Part shown: one piece after another, positions 33,640 through 41,973 of the stretch
Numbering within the stretch: position 1 is the stretch's first letter
Layout of the letters: every line of letters begins with the position of its first letter
Assembly (NCBI GenBank): GCA_039929265.1
Contig: JBDSRN010000184.1
Span: 1 to 50,292 of the forward strand
Origin: ZC4RG30 sp039929265
GTDB taxonomy: Bacteria; Pseudomonadota; Gammaproteobacteria; Steroidobacterales; Steroidobacteraceae
Length of the DNA: 50,292 nucleotides
Reading direction: 5' to 3'
The notes under the pieces: model-generated
What the model was told of the DNA's origin: nothing
Database searches by the model: none
The model's input: the letters and a program-made list of their open reading frames with translations, nothing else
Translations under genes and position numbers: made by a program

Positions 33640-35271
33640 TTATCGGCGGCAGGCAGCCACGAGGTCGAGCGCGCTCTGATAGCGGGAATTGCGCAGACCG
33701 AACGCGCCCATCACGGTGTGGAACAGGTTGTCGTGGGACAGGTTCGCGCTGCGCTTCGCCTTCAGGCAGGCCGGATCGATGCCGGCCCCCGCGCGCCAGC
33801 CCTCGGACATCCATAACAGCATCGGCACGTGCTTCTGGTCGCGCGGCGCGAAGGCGTACGGCATGCCGTGCAGATAGATGCCGTTCTCGCCGAGCGACTC
33901 GCCGTGATCGGAAACGTAGATCAGGAGCGTGTCCACGCGCGATTCGTTGGCACGCAGCACCTTGATGAGCTCAGCGACGTTGTGATCCGTGTACAGGATC
34001 GAATTGTCGTAGGCGTTCACCACTTCATCACGCGTGCAGCGGTCCAGCAGATTCGTCGCGCACGCCGGCTGGAAACGCGCGAATTCGGCAGGATAGCGCT
34101 CATAGTATGCTGGTCCGTGGCTGCCGATCTGATGCAACACCACCAGGCTGTCGAGCTTGCGCGGTGCCTGCGTGCCCGCGGCAGCGGCGAGCCGCGCCGC
34201 GTCCGCCACCAGCACTTCGTCGTAGCAGAAACTGTTCGGACAGTGCTTCGGATCATCGGCGGGCTGGAATTGTCTGCTGGGCGCGCGCTGGCAGACACCC
34301 TTGCAGCCCGCATTGTTGTCGAGCCAGTTCACCACGACACCGCCACTCTGCAGCGCGTCGAGCAGATTCAAATTGCGTACGGCAGCAGAACCAGCGCCGC
34401 CGCCTTCGCGACCGAGCTGGGAGAACATGCATGGCAGCGACGCCGCGGTCGACGTGCCGCAGGAGGTCACGTTGTCAAAGTAGAAAACGTCGCGCAGGGC
34501 GGCGAGTTGGGGGTTGGTGGGACGCGAATAGCCGCCCAGCTGGAAATTCGCGGCGCGCGCGGTCTCCCCCACCACCAGGAATACCAGTCGCGGGCGTGGC
34601 GACAGCGTGCCCGCACGCGTGACCGCGCCGCCCGGATCCAGCAACGGGCCACGCCTGGACTTGCTGCCATTGAATCCCTGCGCGATGCTTGCGTACACCA
34701 CCGAGCCAGGATTGATGAGATAGCGCAGCGGCTTGTGCTCGCGGAAGTACGAAGCGTAGCTCGCGGAGAAAGAGAACAGACAGATCGCGACGACCACGAC
34801 GCCGCCGGTGACGAACAGCAGCGTTTCGGCGATCTGCGATTTGAAGCTGCGCGGCGCGATGTGCAGCACCCACACGAGCGCGGCCGGCAACAGGCCCAGC
34901 AGCGCAAACTGCAGCAGGAGCTTGAAGTTGATGAGATCCGCGACTTCTGCCGGGTCGGTCTCGAACACGTTGCGCATCATCTCCTTGTCGAGATGCGCGC
35001 CATAGGTCGCGGTAAAGTACGCGCCCAGCGAGGCGATGATGAACAGCAGCGAGGCGAGCACGCGAGGCGCCGTTTTCCCAGGCATCAGCATGATCGGGAT
35101 GGCCTGCAGGAACAGCACGATCAGCCCCAGCGATCCGAGGAATGCGCTGCCGGCAAGACCGGGTTGCCACATCGCGGCCGCGCTGTCCTGCCAGAAGCGC
35201 GAACAGTAGATTGCGAGCCAGAGGGTGGAAGCGCCTAGCGCGAGGGTCGTGCGGGTGATGGGCCGGAACAC
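33640..35271 (-). CDS. Lipid A phosphoethanolamine transferase, EptA family
   Basis: Inner-membrane enzyme that transfers phosphoethanolamine to lipid A or another envelope glycan, raising resistance to cationic peptides. 543 aa from a GTG at 35271 (E. coli EptA 547). The frame stays open upstream through the Nudix gene, which cannot be coding for both. Five N-terminal spans lie within about 8-165, followed by the periplasmic alkaline-phosphatase-fold domain. Catalytic residues: VVGETARA (Glu236), nucleophile Thr273 in TSCGTSTAASLPC, and SDHGESLGENG (Asp455, His456). Cysteine pairs at 271/281 and 344/349 match the disulfides of the family. Sensor kinase downstream is not of the PmrB type. Confidence 0.92.
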   Translation of the reverse strand: MFRPITRTTLALGASTLWLAIYCSRFWQDSAAAMWQPGLAGSAFLGSLGLIVLFLQAIPIMLMPGKTAPRVLASLLFIIASLGAYFTATYGAHLDKEMMRNVFETDPAEVADLINFKLLLQFALLGLLPAALVWVLHIAPRSFKSQIAETLLFVTGGVVVVAICLFSFSASYASYFREHKPLRYLINPGSVVYASIAQGFNGSKSRRGPLLDPGGAVTRAGTLSPRPRLVFLVVGETARAANFQLGGYSRPTNPQLAALRDVFYFDNVTSCGTSTAASLPCMFSQLGREGGGAGSAAVRNLNLLDALQSGGVVVNWLDNNAGCKGVCQRAPSRQFQPADDPKHCPNSFCYDEVLVADAARLAAAAGTQAPRKLDSLVVLHQIGSHGPAYYERYPAEFARFQPACATNLLDRCTRDEVVNAYDNSILYTDHNVAELIKVLRANESRVDTLLIYVSDHGESLGENGIYLHGMPYAFAPRDQKHVPMLLWMSEGWRAGAGIDPACLKAKRSANLSHDNLFHTVMGAFGLRNSRYQSALDLVAACRR

Positions 35272-35278
35272 GGGGCGG

Positions 35279-35284
35279 ATTATA
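35279..35284 (-). promoter_or_regulatory. eptA -10 element (TATAAT)
   Basis: A consensus TATAAT (35284-35279) ends eight bases before the GTG start of the EptA gene, predicting a leader of at most one or two bases. No recognisable -35 at 16-18 bp, so an activator may be needed. No Shine-Dalgarno sequence is present. Confidence 0.5.
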
Positions 35285-35292
35285 GATTTTGC

Positions 35293-35298
35293 TACCCT
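35293..35298 (+). promoter_or_regulatory. Possible Nudix gene -10 element
   Basis: TACCCT ends seven bases before the Nudix ATG. With the eptA TATAAT only nine bases away on the other strand, the two promoters must overlap and polymerase binding at one should exclude the other. Modest match. Confidence 0.35.
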
Positions 35299-35304
35299 GC
35301 GCAC

Positions 35305-35841
35305 ATGAACTTTTGCAGCCACTGCGCCGCCCCCGTCACCCTGCGTATTCCCGAAGGCGACCAGCTGCCGCGCTACGTGTGCACGAGCTGCGAGCGCATT
35401 CACTATGAGAATCCGCGACTGGTGGTTGGCTGTGTGCCGGAACACGAGGGCCGGATACTGATCTGCAAACGCGCGATCGAACCGCGGCGCGGCTACTGGA
35501 CCATCCCCGCAGGCTTCATGGAGAACGGCGAGAGCCTCGAGCAAGGCGCCGCGCGCGAGTGCTGGGAAGAAGCGCTGGCCAAGGTGGAAATCCGCAACCT
35601 GCTGGCGCTGGTGAGTATCACGCAGGCGCATCAGGTGCACGTGTTCTTCCGGGCCCGCCTCACCGAGCCGGGCTATGGCGTGGGCGTGGAAAGCCTGGAA
35701 ACCGAGCTCATCGAGCTATCGGACATCCCGTGGGACAATCTGGCGTTCCGGAGCACGCGTTATGCCCTTGAGCGCTACGTGGCCGACCGGGAAGCCGGCC
35801 AGGAGGGGCACTATCGCTGCGAATTCATCCAGCGGGGATGA
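35305..35841 (+). CDS. Zinc-ribbon Nudix hydrolase
   Basis: 178 aa. An N-terminal zinc ribbon (CSHC at 4-7, CTSC at 26-29) precedes a Nudix fold. The Nudix box is GFMENGESLEQGAARECWEE (the first Gly, Glu, and REcwEE are in place) but the usual Gly near its end is replaced by Leu (EEALA). Relatives with this architecture hydrolyse NADH or ADP-ribose-like dinucleotides, so that is the likeliest activity. It is divergent from eptA with 33 bp between start codons. An unrelated ferredoxin follows after 63 bp. Confidence 0.9.
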   Translation: MNFCSHCAAPVTLRIPEGDQLPRYVCTSCERIHYENPRLVVGCVPEHEGRILICKRAIEPRRGYWTIPAGFMENGESLEQGAARECWEEALAKVEIRNLLALVSITQAHQVHVFFRARLTEPGYGVGVESLETELIELSDIPWDNLAFRSTRYALERYVADREAGQEGHYRCEFIQRG

Positions 35842-35904
35842 GCGAATCTGCCTCCCGTGGCAGAATAGCGCCCCTTTTCAGCCCCCAGAATCCCAGGAAA
35901 GTTC

Positions 35905-36228
35905 ATGACGTTCGTCGTCACCGAAAACTGCATCAAGTGCAAATACATGGACTGCGTGGAGGTCTGCCCGGTGGACTGTTTCCACGAGGGCCCGAACTTC
36001 CTGGTGATCGATCCGGACGAATGCATCGACTGCACCCTGTGCGAGCCCGAGTGCCCGGTCGAGGCGATCTATTCCGAGGAAGAAGTACCCAAGGGCCAGG
36101 AATCGTTCCGGCAGATCAACGCGGAGCTCGCGAAGCGCTGGCCGGTGATCACCGAGAAGAAGACCCCGCCCGCCGATGCAAAGGAATGGGAAGGCAAGCC
36201 GGACAAGGCAAAGCTGCTGGAGCGATAA
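35905..36228 (+). CDS. fdxA: Seven-iron ferredoxin
   Basis: Low-potential electron carrier with one [3Fe-4S] and one [4Fe-4S] cluster, 107 aa. The spacing matches Azotobacter ferredoxin I shifted by one: Cys9, Cys17 and Cys50 for the 3Fe cluster, Cys21, Cys40, Cys43 and Cys46 for the 4Fe cluster. The C-terminal part (about 60-107) is the extension normal to this group. A Shine-Dalgarno AGGAAAG lies five to ten bases before the ATG. Ends nine bases from the convergent dsbC. Confidence 0.95.
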   Translation: MTFVVTENCIKCKYMDCVEVCPVDCFHEGPNFLVIDPDECIDCTLCEPECPVEAIYSEEEVPKGQESFRQINAELAKRWPVITEKKTPPADAKEWEGKPDKAKLLER

Positions 36229-36237
36229 CAGCGCTGC

Positions 36238-37026
36238 TCAGCGCGATGCCAGTTTCACTTCTTTCAGGAGCGTATCGGGATCCGCATAGCCGGGGATCAG
36301 CTTGCCATTGGCGAGGATGATGCCGGGCGTGCCGCTGAGCCCGAATTTCTTGACCAGGTCCCAATGTTTCTGCAGCGGTGCGCCGGGGCAGGCCTTCGCT
36401 TTCTGCTCGGGCAGTGCGTCGTTGATCGCCGCGGTGAAAGATTCATTGCGATTGGCCGAGCACCAGACCTGCTCGGTCTTGGTCCATGACTCGGTGCCGG
36501 GACCCGTGCGCGGAAAGAACAGGTAACGCACCTTCATTCCGAGCTTGTTGTAGTCGGCGATATGCTTGTGCATGACGCGGCAATAGCCGCAGTCGATGTC
36601 AGTGAACACGGTGACCGTGTACTTGGCGCTCGGCGAACCGAACACCAGCATCTGCGATTCGGGCACGGCAGCGAGCGCCTCCAGGCGCATCGGCTGCTTC
36701 GACTCGCTGATCTGCGTCTTGCGCTTCTCGGTGATGTTCTCGACTTCGGTCGGCGACTTCAGGCGGATGAGGTCGCCATCGAAGATGTAGTTGCCGTCGG
36801 CAGAGACGTACGCAAGGCCGGAACCATGGTCCCACTCGTAGAAACCGGGAATCGTAGCCGGACGCAGGTCCTGCGGCCTGGCGTCGGGGAGCTTCTTCGC
36901 GATCGCGATGCGCGGATCGACTGCCGGACCAGCCGGTTGCTGCGCCCGCAGCGGCTGCGCGAGCATGCCCGCGGCCAGACTCATGGCCAAGGCGCTGGCG
37001 GCAGGGAAGAAATATCGGGTACGCAT
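36238..37026 (-). CDS. dsbC: Thiol:disulfide interchange protein DsbC
   Basis: Periplasmic disulfide isomerase. 262 aa, with a signal peptide (about 1-28, ending LRAQQ). The N-terminal dimerisation domain spans about 40-110. The thioredoxin-like domain has the active site CGYC (146-149) and the cis-proline in SGTPGI; a second disulfide is expected between the cysteines in VWCSAN and KACPGA, as in E. coli DsbC. Sits 114 bp downstream of xerD, an order conserved in gammaproteobacteria. Confidence 0.93.
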   Translation of the reverse strand: MRTRYFFPAASALAMSLAAGMLAQPLRAQQPAGPAVDPRIAIAKKLPDARPQDLRPATIPGFYEWDHGSGLAYVSADGNYIFDGDLIRLKSPTEVENITEKRKTQISESKQPMRLEALAAVPESQMLVFGSPSAKYTVTVFTDIDCGYCRVMHKHIADYNKLGMKVRYLFFPRTGPGTESWTKTEQVWCSANRNESFTAAINDALPEQKAKACPGAPLQKHWDLVKKFGLSGTPGIILANGKLIPGYADPDTLLKEVKLASR

Positions 37027-37140
37027 CGCGGGGTGCTCCGTTGCCAGTGACGACCAGGAAATGAGCGGCGCGGTATTGGACCGGCCACCCGCACCGAAGT
37101 TTAGCTCAGCGGCGGGACGGATGCCGAATCAGCCCTGCGA

Positions 37141-38121
37141 TCAGCCGCGAGGGTGATGCCGCTGGTGCAGCTCTTTCATGCGCTCGCGGGCCACATGCGT
37201 GTAGATCTGCGTCGTCGACAGGTCACTGTGGCCGAGCAGCATCTGCACCACGCGCAGGTCGGCGCCGTGATTCAGAAGATGAGTCGCAAAGGCGTGGCGC
37301 AGCGTGTGCGGCGACAGGTCCTTATCGATGCCGGCCTTGCGAGCGTAGCGCTTGATGATGTGCCAGAAAGCCTGGCGCGTCATGCGGTCACCGCGACGCG
37401 TGGGGAACAGATAATCAGTGGCGCGCTCGAGCAGGATCTCGTTTCGACCGCCGCCCAGGAACTCATTCAGCCAGCGCACGGCCTCTTCGCCGAGCGGAAT
37501 CATGCGCTCGCGGTCGCCCTTGCCGACGACGCGGATGACGCCCTGGTTCATGTTGAGCTGGCTGTAGCGCAGACTCACCAGTTCGGAAACACGCAGGCCC
37601 GTGGCGTACAGCACTTCGAGCATGCAGCGATCGCGGCTGCCGAGCGGATCGGTAACGACAGGCGCATTCAGCAATGATTCGACTTCTTCCTCGGACAGCG
37701 ATTTCGGCAGCGAGCGGCCAATCTTGGGCATCGCGATCTGCGAGGTGGGATCATCGTGCAGCGTGCCTTCACGCAGCAGGTGACGGAAGAAGCGGCGGAA
37801 CGATGAGAGCTGCCGCGCGGTGGAGCGCGGACGCGCACCGGCATCGACGCGAAAGGCGATGAACGCGAGCAGATCTGCTCGCGTCGTCTGCTCGGTCGCG
37901 ACCTTGCGGCTGGCGAGCCAGCGCGTAAGCGCGACGAGATCGGCGCGATACGCCGCGAGAGTATTCGCAGACAGGCCGCGCTCCATCCACATCGCGTCCA
38001 GGAAACGGCTGACGGCCGGATCCAGCGCATCGGAGGAAGGTTTGGCCAGGACGATTGCGGCAGCGTTTTTGGTCAATGGAATCTCGGGTGGACCCAGCAG
38101 GCGCCCGGCGTAGCCAGGCAT
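37141..38121 (-). CDS. xerD: Site-specific tyrosine recombinase XerD
   Basis: Resolves chromosome dimers at dif together with XerC. 326 aa from the ATG at 38121; this is about 28 residues longer than E. coli XerD, and a TTG at 38073 is an alternative. The frame stays open beyond the divergent plsC start, where it cannot be genuine. SAM-like core-binding domain about 36-125. Catalytic residues: Arg177 (GLRVSEL), Lys201 (GKGDRER), His272 and Arg275 (HTLRHAFATHL), His298 (GHSDLSTTQ), Tyr307 (IYTHV). The C-terminal HQRHHPRG matches E. coli, so this is the housekeeping enzyme and not a phage integrase. Confidence 0.95.
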   Translation of the reverse strand: MPGYAGRLLGPPEIPLTKNAAAIVLAKPSSDALDPAVSRFLDAMWMERGLSANTLAAYRADLVALTRWLASRKVATEQTTRADLLAFIAFRVDAGARPRSTARQLSSFRRFFRHLLREGTLHDDPTSQIAMPKIGRSLPKSLSEEEVESLLNAPVVTDPLGSRDRCMLEVLYATGLRVSELVSLRYSQLNMNQGVIRVVGKGDRERMIPLGEEAVRWLNEFLGGGRNEILLERATDYLFPTRRGDRMTRQAFWHIIKRYARKAGIDKDLSPHTLRHAFATHLLNHGADLRVVQMLLGHSDLSTTQIYTHVARERMKELHQRHHPRG

Positions 38122-38210
38122 CGGCGGGCAGTATGGGCAGCGCCGTTTAACCTCTGCGTGATGACCTTCACAACCTCGACTGTCCATTAACATAAAGAGA
38201 ACTGGTTCAC

Positions 38211-38981
38211 ATGCTGACCCCCTCCCACCCTCCATCCGGCCGATCCGGGTTGCGCCGCCTGCTGGCGCCGCTGCAGGTGGTTTACGCCTTGTACGCGGGC
38301 CTCGTGTTCGTCCTGCTCGCTGTCCTGACCCTGCTGGTGCTGCTTGGGATACCGTCGCTGGGAGCACGGCGGGCACTGGTGCGCGCCGCAGCACGTACTT
38401 TTTTCGCATTGGCCGGATTGCGCGTGACGATTCGCGGCAGGCACCTCCTGCCTGCGACCGCGTGCGTCGTGGTCGCAAATCACGCGAGCTATCTCGATGG
38501 CGTCCTGCTGAGTGCAGTGTTGCCCGCGCGTTTCAGCTTCGTGATCAAGCGCGAGATGGAGGCCGTGCCGCTCGCAGGCCTGTTGTTGCGCAGGATCGGT
38601 GCACAATTCGTCGAGCGCGCAAATCGCCAGCGTGGCGCGGGCGACGCGCGCCGCGTAATGCGCGCTGCCAGCAGCGGACAGTCGCTCGCTTTTTTTCCCG
38701 AAGGCACGTTCTCGCCGGAGCCCGGACTGCTGCGTTTCCACGCCGGCGCGTTCGTCACGGCAGCACGGGCGGGATTTCCAGTGGTGCCGATTGTCATCCG
38801 CGGCACGCGACGCGCGATGCCGCCCGATGGATCGCTGCCTCTGCCGGGGCGACTGCGCGTCGAATTCCTGCCGGCGATCCCTTGCGACGGCCATGCGCCC
38901 GAGCACGCCGCAAAACACCTGCGCGAACGGGCGCGCGCCGCGATCCTAGAGAAAGTGCCCGAACCAGACTTCGCGAGCTAG
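38211..38981 (+). CDS. 1-acyl-sn-glycerol-3-phosphate acyltransferase family protein
   Basis: Membrane acyltransferase of the PlsC group, probably making phosphatidic acid from lysophosphatidic acid. 256 aa. One hydrophobic hairpin lies at about 24-48. The catalytic HX4D motif is NHASYLD (His91, Asp96), and the acceptor-binding motif is FPEGTF (162-167). Opposite orientation to xerD with 89 bp between start codons. ETF-QO begins nine bases after its stop, so they may form an operon. Members of this family also act on ornithine lipids, so the substrate is not certain. Confidence 0.88.
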   Translation: MLTPSHPPSGRSGLRRLLAPLQVVYALYAGLVFVLLAVLTLLVLLGIPSLGARRALVRAAARTFFALAGLRVTIRGRHLLPATACVVVANHASYLDGVLLSAVLPARFSFVIKREMEAVPLAGLLLRRIGAQFVERANRQRGAGDARRVMRAASSGQSLAFFPEGTFSPEPGLLRFHAGAFVTAARAGFPVVPIVIRGTRRAMPPDGSLPLPGRLRVEFLPAIPCDGHAPEHAAKHLRERARAAILEKVPEPDFAS

Positions 38982-38984
38982 AAT
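38979..38984 (+). promoter_or_regulatory. Possible ETF-QO -10 element
   Basis: TAGAAT overlaps the plsC stop codon and ends seven bases before the ETF-QO ATG at 38991, matching the no-leader geometry of other genes here. No good -35 is seen. Confidence 0.35.
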
Positions 38985-38990
38985 CCGCGC

Positions 38991-40592
38991 ATGATCGAAC
39001 GTGATGTCATGCTGTACGACGTGGTGATCGTGGGCGGAGGGCCTGCGGGGCTCGCGTGTGCGATTCGGTTGAAGCAGCTCAAGGCAGACCTGAATGTCTG
39101 CGTGCTCGAGAAAGGCGCAGCCGTCGGCGCGCATTCGCTGTCGGGGGCGGTGCTCGAACCTGCCCCGCTGGATGCGCTGATGCCGGAGTGGCGCGACTCG
39201 CCCCCGGCGATCTGCGTGCCGGCGAGCCGCGACGAATTCCGTCTGCTCACCCGTTCCGGCAGCGTGCGCCTGCCTGTGCCGCCCCAGCAACACAACACCG
39301 GCAATCTCATCGTCTCGCTCGGACAGCTCACGCCGATTCTCGCGGCAAAGGCCGAAGCACTCGGCGTCGACGTATTCGCGGGTTTTTCCGGTGCCGAAGC
39401 GCTGTTCGACGAGCAGGGTGCAGTGCGCGGCGTGCGCATCGGCGACATGGGGCTGGAGAAAAACGGCGAGCCAGGTCCGAACTTTGCGCCGGGTCCTGAA
39501 GTCCACGCGCCGCTCACGATCCTCGCCGAGGGATGCCGCGGCAGCATCTCCAAACAGCTCATCGCCCGTTTCGATCTCGCGCGCGACGCCTCGCCGCAAA
39601 CCTTCGCGCTGGGCATGAAGGAGCTGTGGCAGCTACCGAAGGGCCGCGTTGAGCCCGGCCTCATTCAGCACACGCTGGGCTGGCCGCTGGACCGGGCAAC
39701 CTATGGCGGCAGTTTCGTCTATCACCTGGGCGATGACCGCGCTTACGTGGGCTACGTTTGCGGGCTCGACTACCAGGATCCCCGCTTCCGGCCGTTCGAG
39801 GCGTTCCAGCAGTTCAAGCACCATTCCTCGATGCGCGGCTGGCTCGAAGGCGGCGAGATCGTTTCGGCCGGTGCTCGCAGCATCGCGGCCGGTGGCTGGC
39901 AGTCGACGCCGAAGCTGGAGATGCCGGGCGCGTTGTTGATAGGGGATGCCGGCGGCACGCTCAATTTCCCGAAGATCAAGGGAATACACCAGGCGATCCG
40001 CTCGGGTGTACTCGCGGCGGAGCATTTGATCGAGACCGACGGTACTGCCGGGTTCGATGCGCGCTGGCGCGCGTCCACCGGCGGGCAGGAGCTGCGCAAA
40101 ATCCGCAACATCAAGCCGGGCTTCAAACGCGGCATGTGGTGGGGCCTCGCAAACGGCGTGCTCGAAACGCTCACCGCCGGGCACACGCCATGGACGCTGC
40201 GCAACAGCGCCAACTTCGCGGCGCTGAAGAAACTGGACGAATACGAATCTCCGGAGCGCCATTGGGTGCAGCGCACGCTGCCGCCACGCGACCGGCTGGC
40301 CTCGGTGTTCTTCGCCGCGACCACTCACGACGAGGCGCAGCCTGCGCACCTGAAAGTCGCAGACACGAATATCTGCGCCACGCGTTGTGCCACCGAGTTC
40401 GACAATCCCTGCACGCGCTTCTGCCCCGCGAACGTGTACGAGATGATCGACGACGGCGCCGGTGGCAAGAAGCTGCAGATAAACGCCGCCAACTGCGTGC
40501 ACTGCAAGGCGTGCGACATCAAGGATCCCTACGAGATCATCACGTGGACAACGCCGGAAGGCGGTTCGGGTCCGAACTACCAAGGTCTCTGA
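38991..40592 (+). CDS. Electron transfer flavoprotein-ubiquinone oxidoreductase
   Basis: Passes electrons from reduced ETF, itself fed by acyl-CoA and other dehydrogenases, into the quinone pool at the inner membrane. 533 aa. FAD-binding Rossmann motif VVIVGGGPAGLACA near residue 11-24 and the second FAD site LLIGDAGGTLN near 315. The C-terminal ferredoxin-like region supplies the [4Fe-4S] ligands Cys478, Cys502, Cys505 and Cys508. The start at 38991 is supported by TAGAAT seven bases before it; an ATG at 39009 is possible. etfAB are not in the window. Confidence 0.95.
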   Translation: MIERDVMLYDVVIVGGGPAGLACAIRLKQLKADLNVCVLEKGAAVGAHSLSGAVLEPAPLDALMPEWRDSPPAICVPASRDEFRLLTRSGSVRLPVPPQQHNTGNLIVSLGQLTPILAAKAEALGVDVFAGFSGAEALFDEQGAVRGVRIGDMGLEKNGEPGPNFAPGPEVHAPLTILAEGCRGSISKQLIARFDLARDASPQTFALGMKELWQLPKGRVEPGLIQHTLGWPLDRATYGGSFVYHLGDDRAYVGYVCGLDYQDPRFRPFEAFQQFKHHSSMRGWLEGGEIVSAGARSIAAGGWQSTPKLEMPGALLIGDAGGTLNFPKIKGIHQAIRSGVLAAEHLIETDGTAGFDARWRASTGGQELRKIRNIKPGFKRGMWWGLANGVLETLTAGHTPWTLRNSANFAALKKLDEYESPERHWVQRTLPPRDRLASVFFAATTHDEAQPAHLKVADTNICATRCATEFDNPCTRFCPANVYEMIDDGAGGKKLQINAANCVHCKACDIKDPYEIITWTTPEGGSGPNYQGL

Positions 40593-40605
40593 CCCGGTCG
40601 GCGCC

Positions 40606-41964
40606 ATGGACGCCGACGCGAAAGAGGCGGCACGCGAGAGCCGGCTGCAGCTGCTGCGCGCAGCAATCGACGACGGCACGCTGCGCTCAGCGCAGCGCAC
40701 GATCAACGTACTGCACCCGGCGGAGATCGCGCTGCTGCTCGAGTCGCTGCCGAGCGACCGGCGCGAGATCGTCTGGGAGCTCGTGGATCCGGAGCTCGAG
40801 GGTGATGTCCTGGTCGAGCTTAACGAGAACGTGCGCGCGGACCTGATCCGGCGCATGGACACCGCTGAGCTGGTGGCGGCGACCGAGGGCATGGAGGTCG
40901 ACGATCTCGCGGACCTCATGGCCGGGCTGCCCGAAGCCGTCATGCAGCAGCTGCTGCGCTCGATGGATCACCAGTATCGCGAGCGGCTGAGCCGTGTGCT
41001 GTCATGGCCGGAAGACTGCGCTGGCGGCCTGATGAACACCGACACGGTGAGCGTGCGCGGCGACGTCACGCTGGAAGTCGTACAGCGCTATCTGCGCATG
41101 CGCGGTGAGCTGCCAGACAAGACTGATCGACTGTTCGTCGTGGACCGCGAGGATCGTTTCCTCGGCACTCTGTCGCTGGCCAGCATCCTCACGCAGGCTC
41201 CCGATCGTTCGGTGCTCGCGAGCCTCGACATCGAGGCACCGCGCATCTCCCCAGAGCTGCCGTCGCACGAAGTGGCGGGACTGTTCCAGGATCGCGACCT
41301 CGTGTCCGCCGCGGTGGTCGACGGCACCGGCCTGCTGCTCGGGCGAATCACCATCGACGACGTCGTCGACGTCATCAGCGAGGAAGCCGCGCATGAAGTG
41401 ATGAGCATGGCCGGTTTGCGCGACGAAGAGGACGTGTTCGCTGGCGTCTTCCCATCGACGCGCCGGCGCCTGGTGTGGCTAGGCATCAACCTGCTCACCG
41501 CGTTCCTCGCAGCCTTCGTCGTGCGGCAGTTCGAAGGCACCATTTCCAAGGTTGCCGCGCTCGCGGCACTGATGCCGATTGTGGCGAGCATGGGCGGCAT
41601 CGCCGGCACGCAGACCGTGACGCTGATCATCCGCGGTCTCGCGCTCGGTCAGGTAGAGTGGTCGAACGCACGCTGGTTGCTGTTCAAGGAAATCGCAGTG
41701 GGCGGCATCAACGGTCTGGTCGCCGCAATCGTGGTCGGGGCCGCGACCGTCGCGTGGTTCGGCGTATGGCAGATCGCGCTGATCATCGCGGCGGCGATGG
41801 TCGTCAACCTGCTCGCCGCGGCCGCGGTCGGCGTGATCGTGCCACTCACGCTGCGACGGATGAACATCGATCCGGCGCTGGCTGCCGGCGTGATCCTCAC
41901 CACGTTCACCGACTGCATCGGTTTCGCGACGCTGCTCGGGCTCGGCGCCCTGTTCCTCACCTGA
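40606..41964 (+). CDS. mgtE: Magnesium transporter MgtE
   Basis: Mg2+ channel gated by intracellular Mg2+. 452 aa. The N domain is a superhelix of about 20-130 (HPAEIALLLESLP, DLADLMAGLP). Two CBS modules follow (about 140-255; DRLFVVDREDRFLG, VVDGTGLLLGRITIDD). The C-terminal five-span pore domain begins near 285 and holds MPIVASMGGIAGTQT, the conserved pore segment. Thirteen bases after ETF-QO, same strand. Confidence 0.95.
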   Translation: MDADAKEAARESRLQLLRAAIDDGTLRSAQRTINVLHPAEIALLLESLPSDRREIVWELVDPELEGDVLVELNENVRADLIRRMDTAELVAATEGMEVDDLADLMAGLPEAVMQQLLRSMDHQYRERLSRVLSWPEDCAGGLMNTDTVSVRGDVTLEVVQRYLRMRGELPDKTDRLFVVDREDRFLGTLSLASILTQAPDRSVLASLDIEAPRISPELPSHEVAGLFQDRDLVSAAVVDGTGLLLGRITIDDVVDVISEEAAHEVMSMAGLRDEEDVFAGVFPSTRRRLVWLGINLLTAFLAAFVVRQFEGTISKVAALAALMPIVASMGGIAGTQTVTLIIRGLALGQVEWSNARWLLFKEIAVGGINGLVAAIVVGAATVAWFGVWQIALIIAAAMVVNLLAAAAVGVIVPLTLRRMNIDPALAAGVILTTFTDCIGFATLLGLGALFLT

Positions 41965-41973
41965 ACCTTGCAA

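Noticed and set aside
35272..35640. N-terminal extension of the EptA frame upstream of 35271
   Set aside because: The frame runs into the Nudix gene, and the extension has no transmembrane or family similarity.
37141..38121. Tyrosine recombinase as a sign of a mobile element
   Set aside because: It is XerD by end-to-end similarity, including the HQRHHPRG tail, and sits in the conserved xerD-dsbC context.
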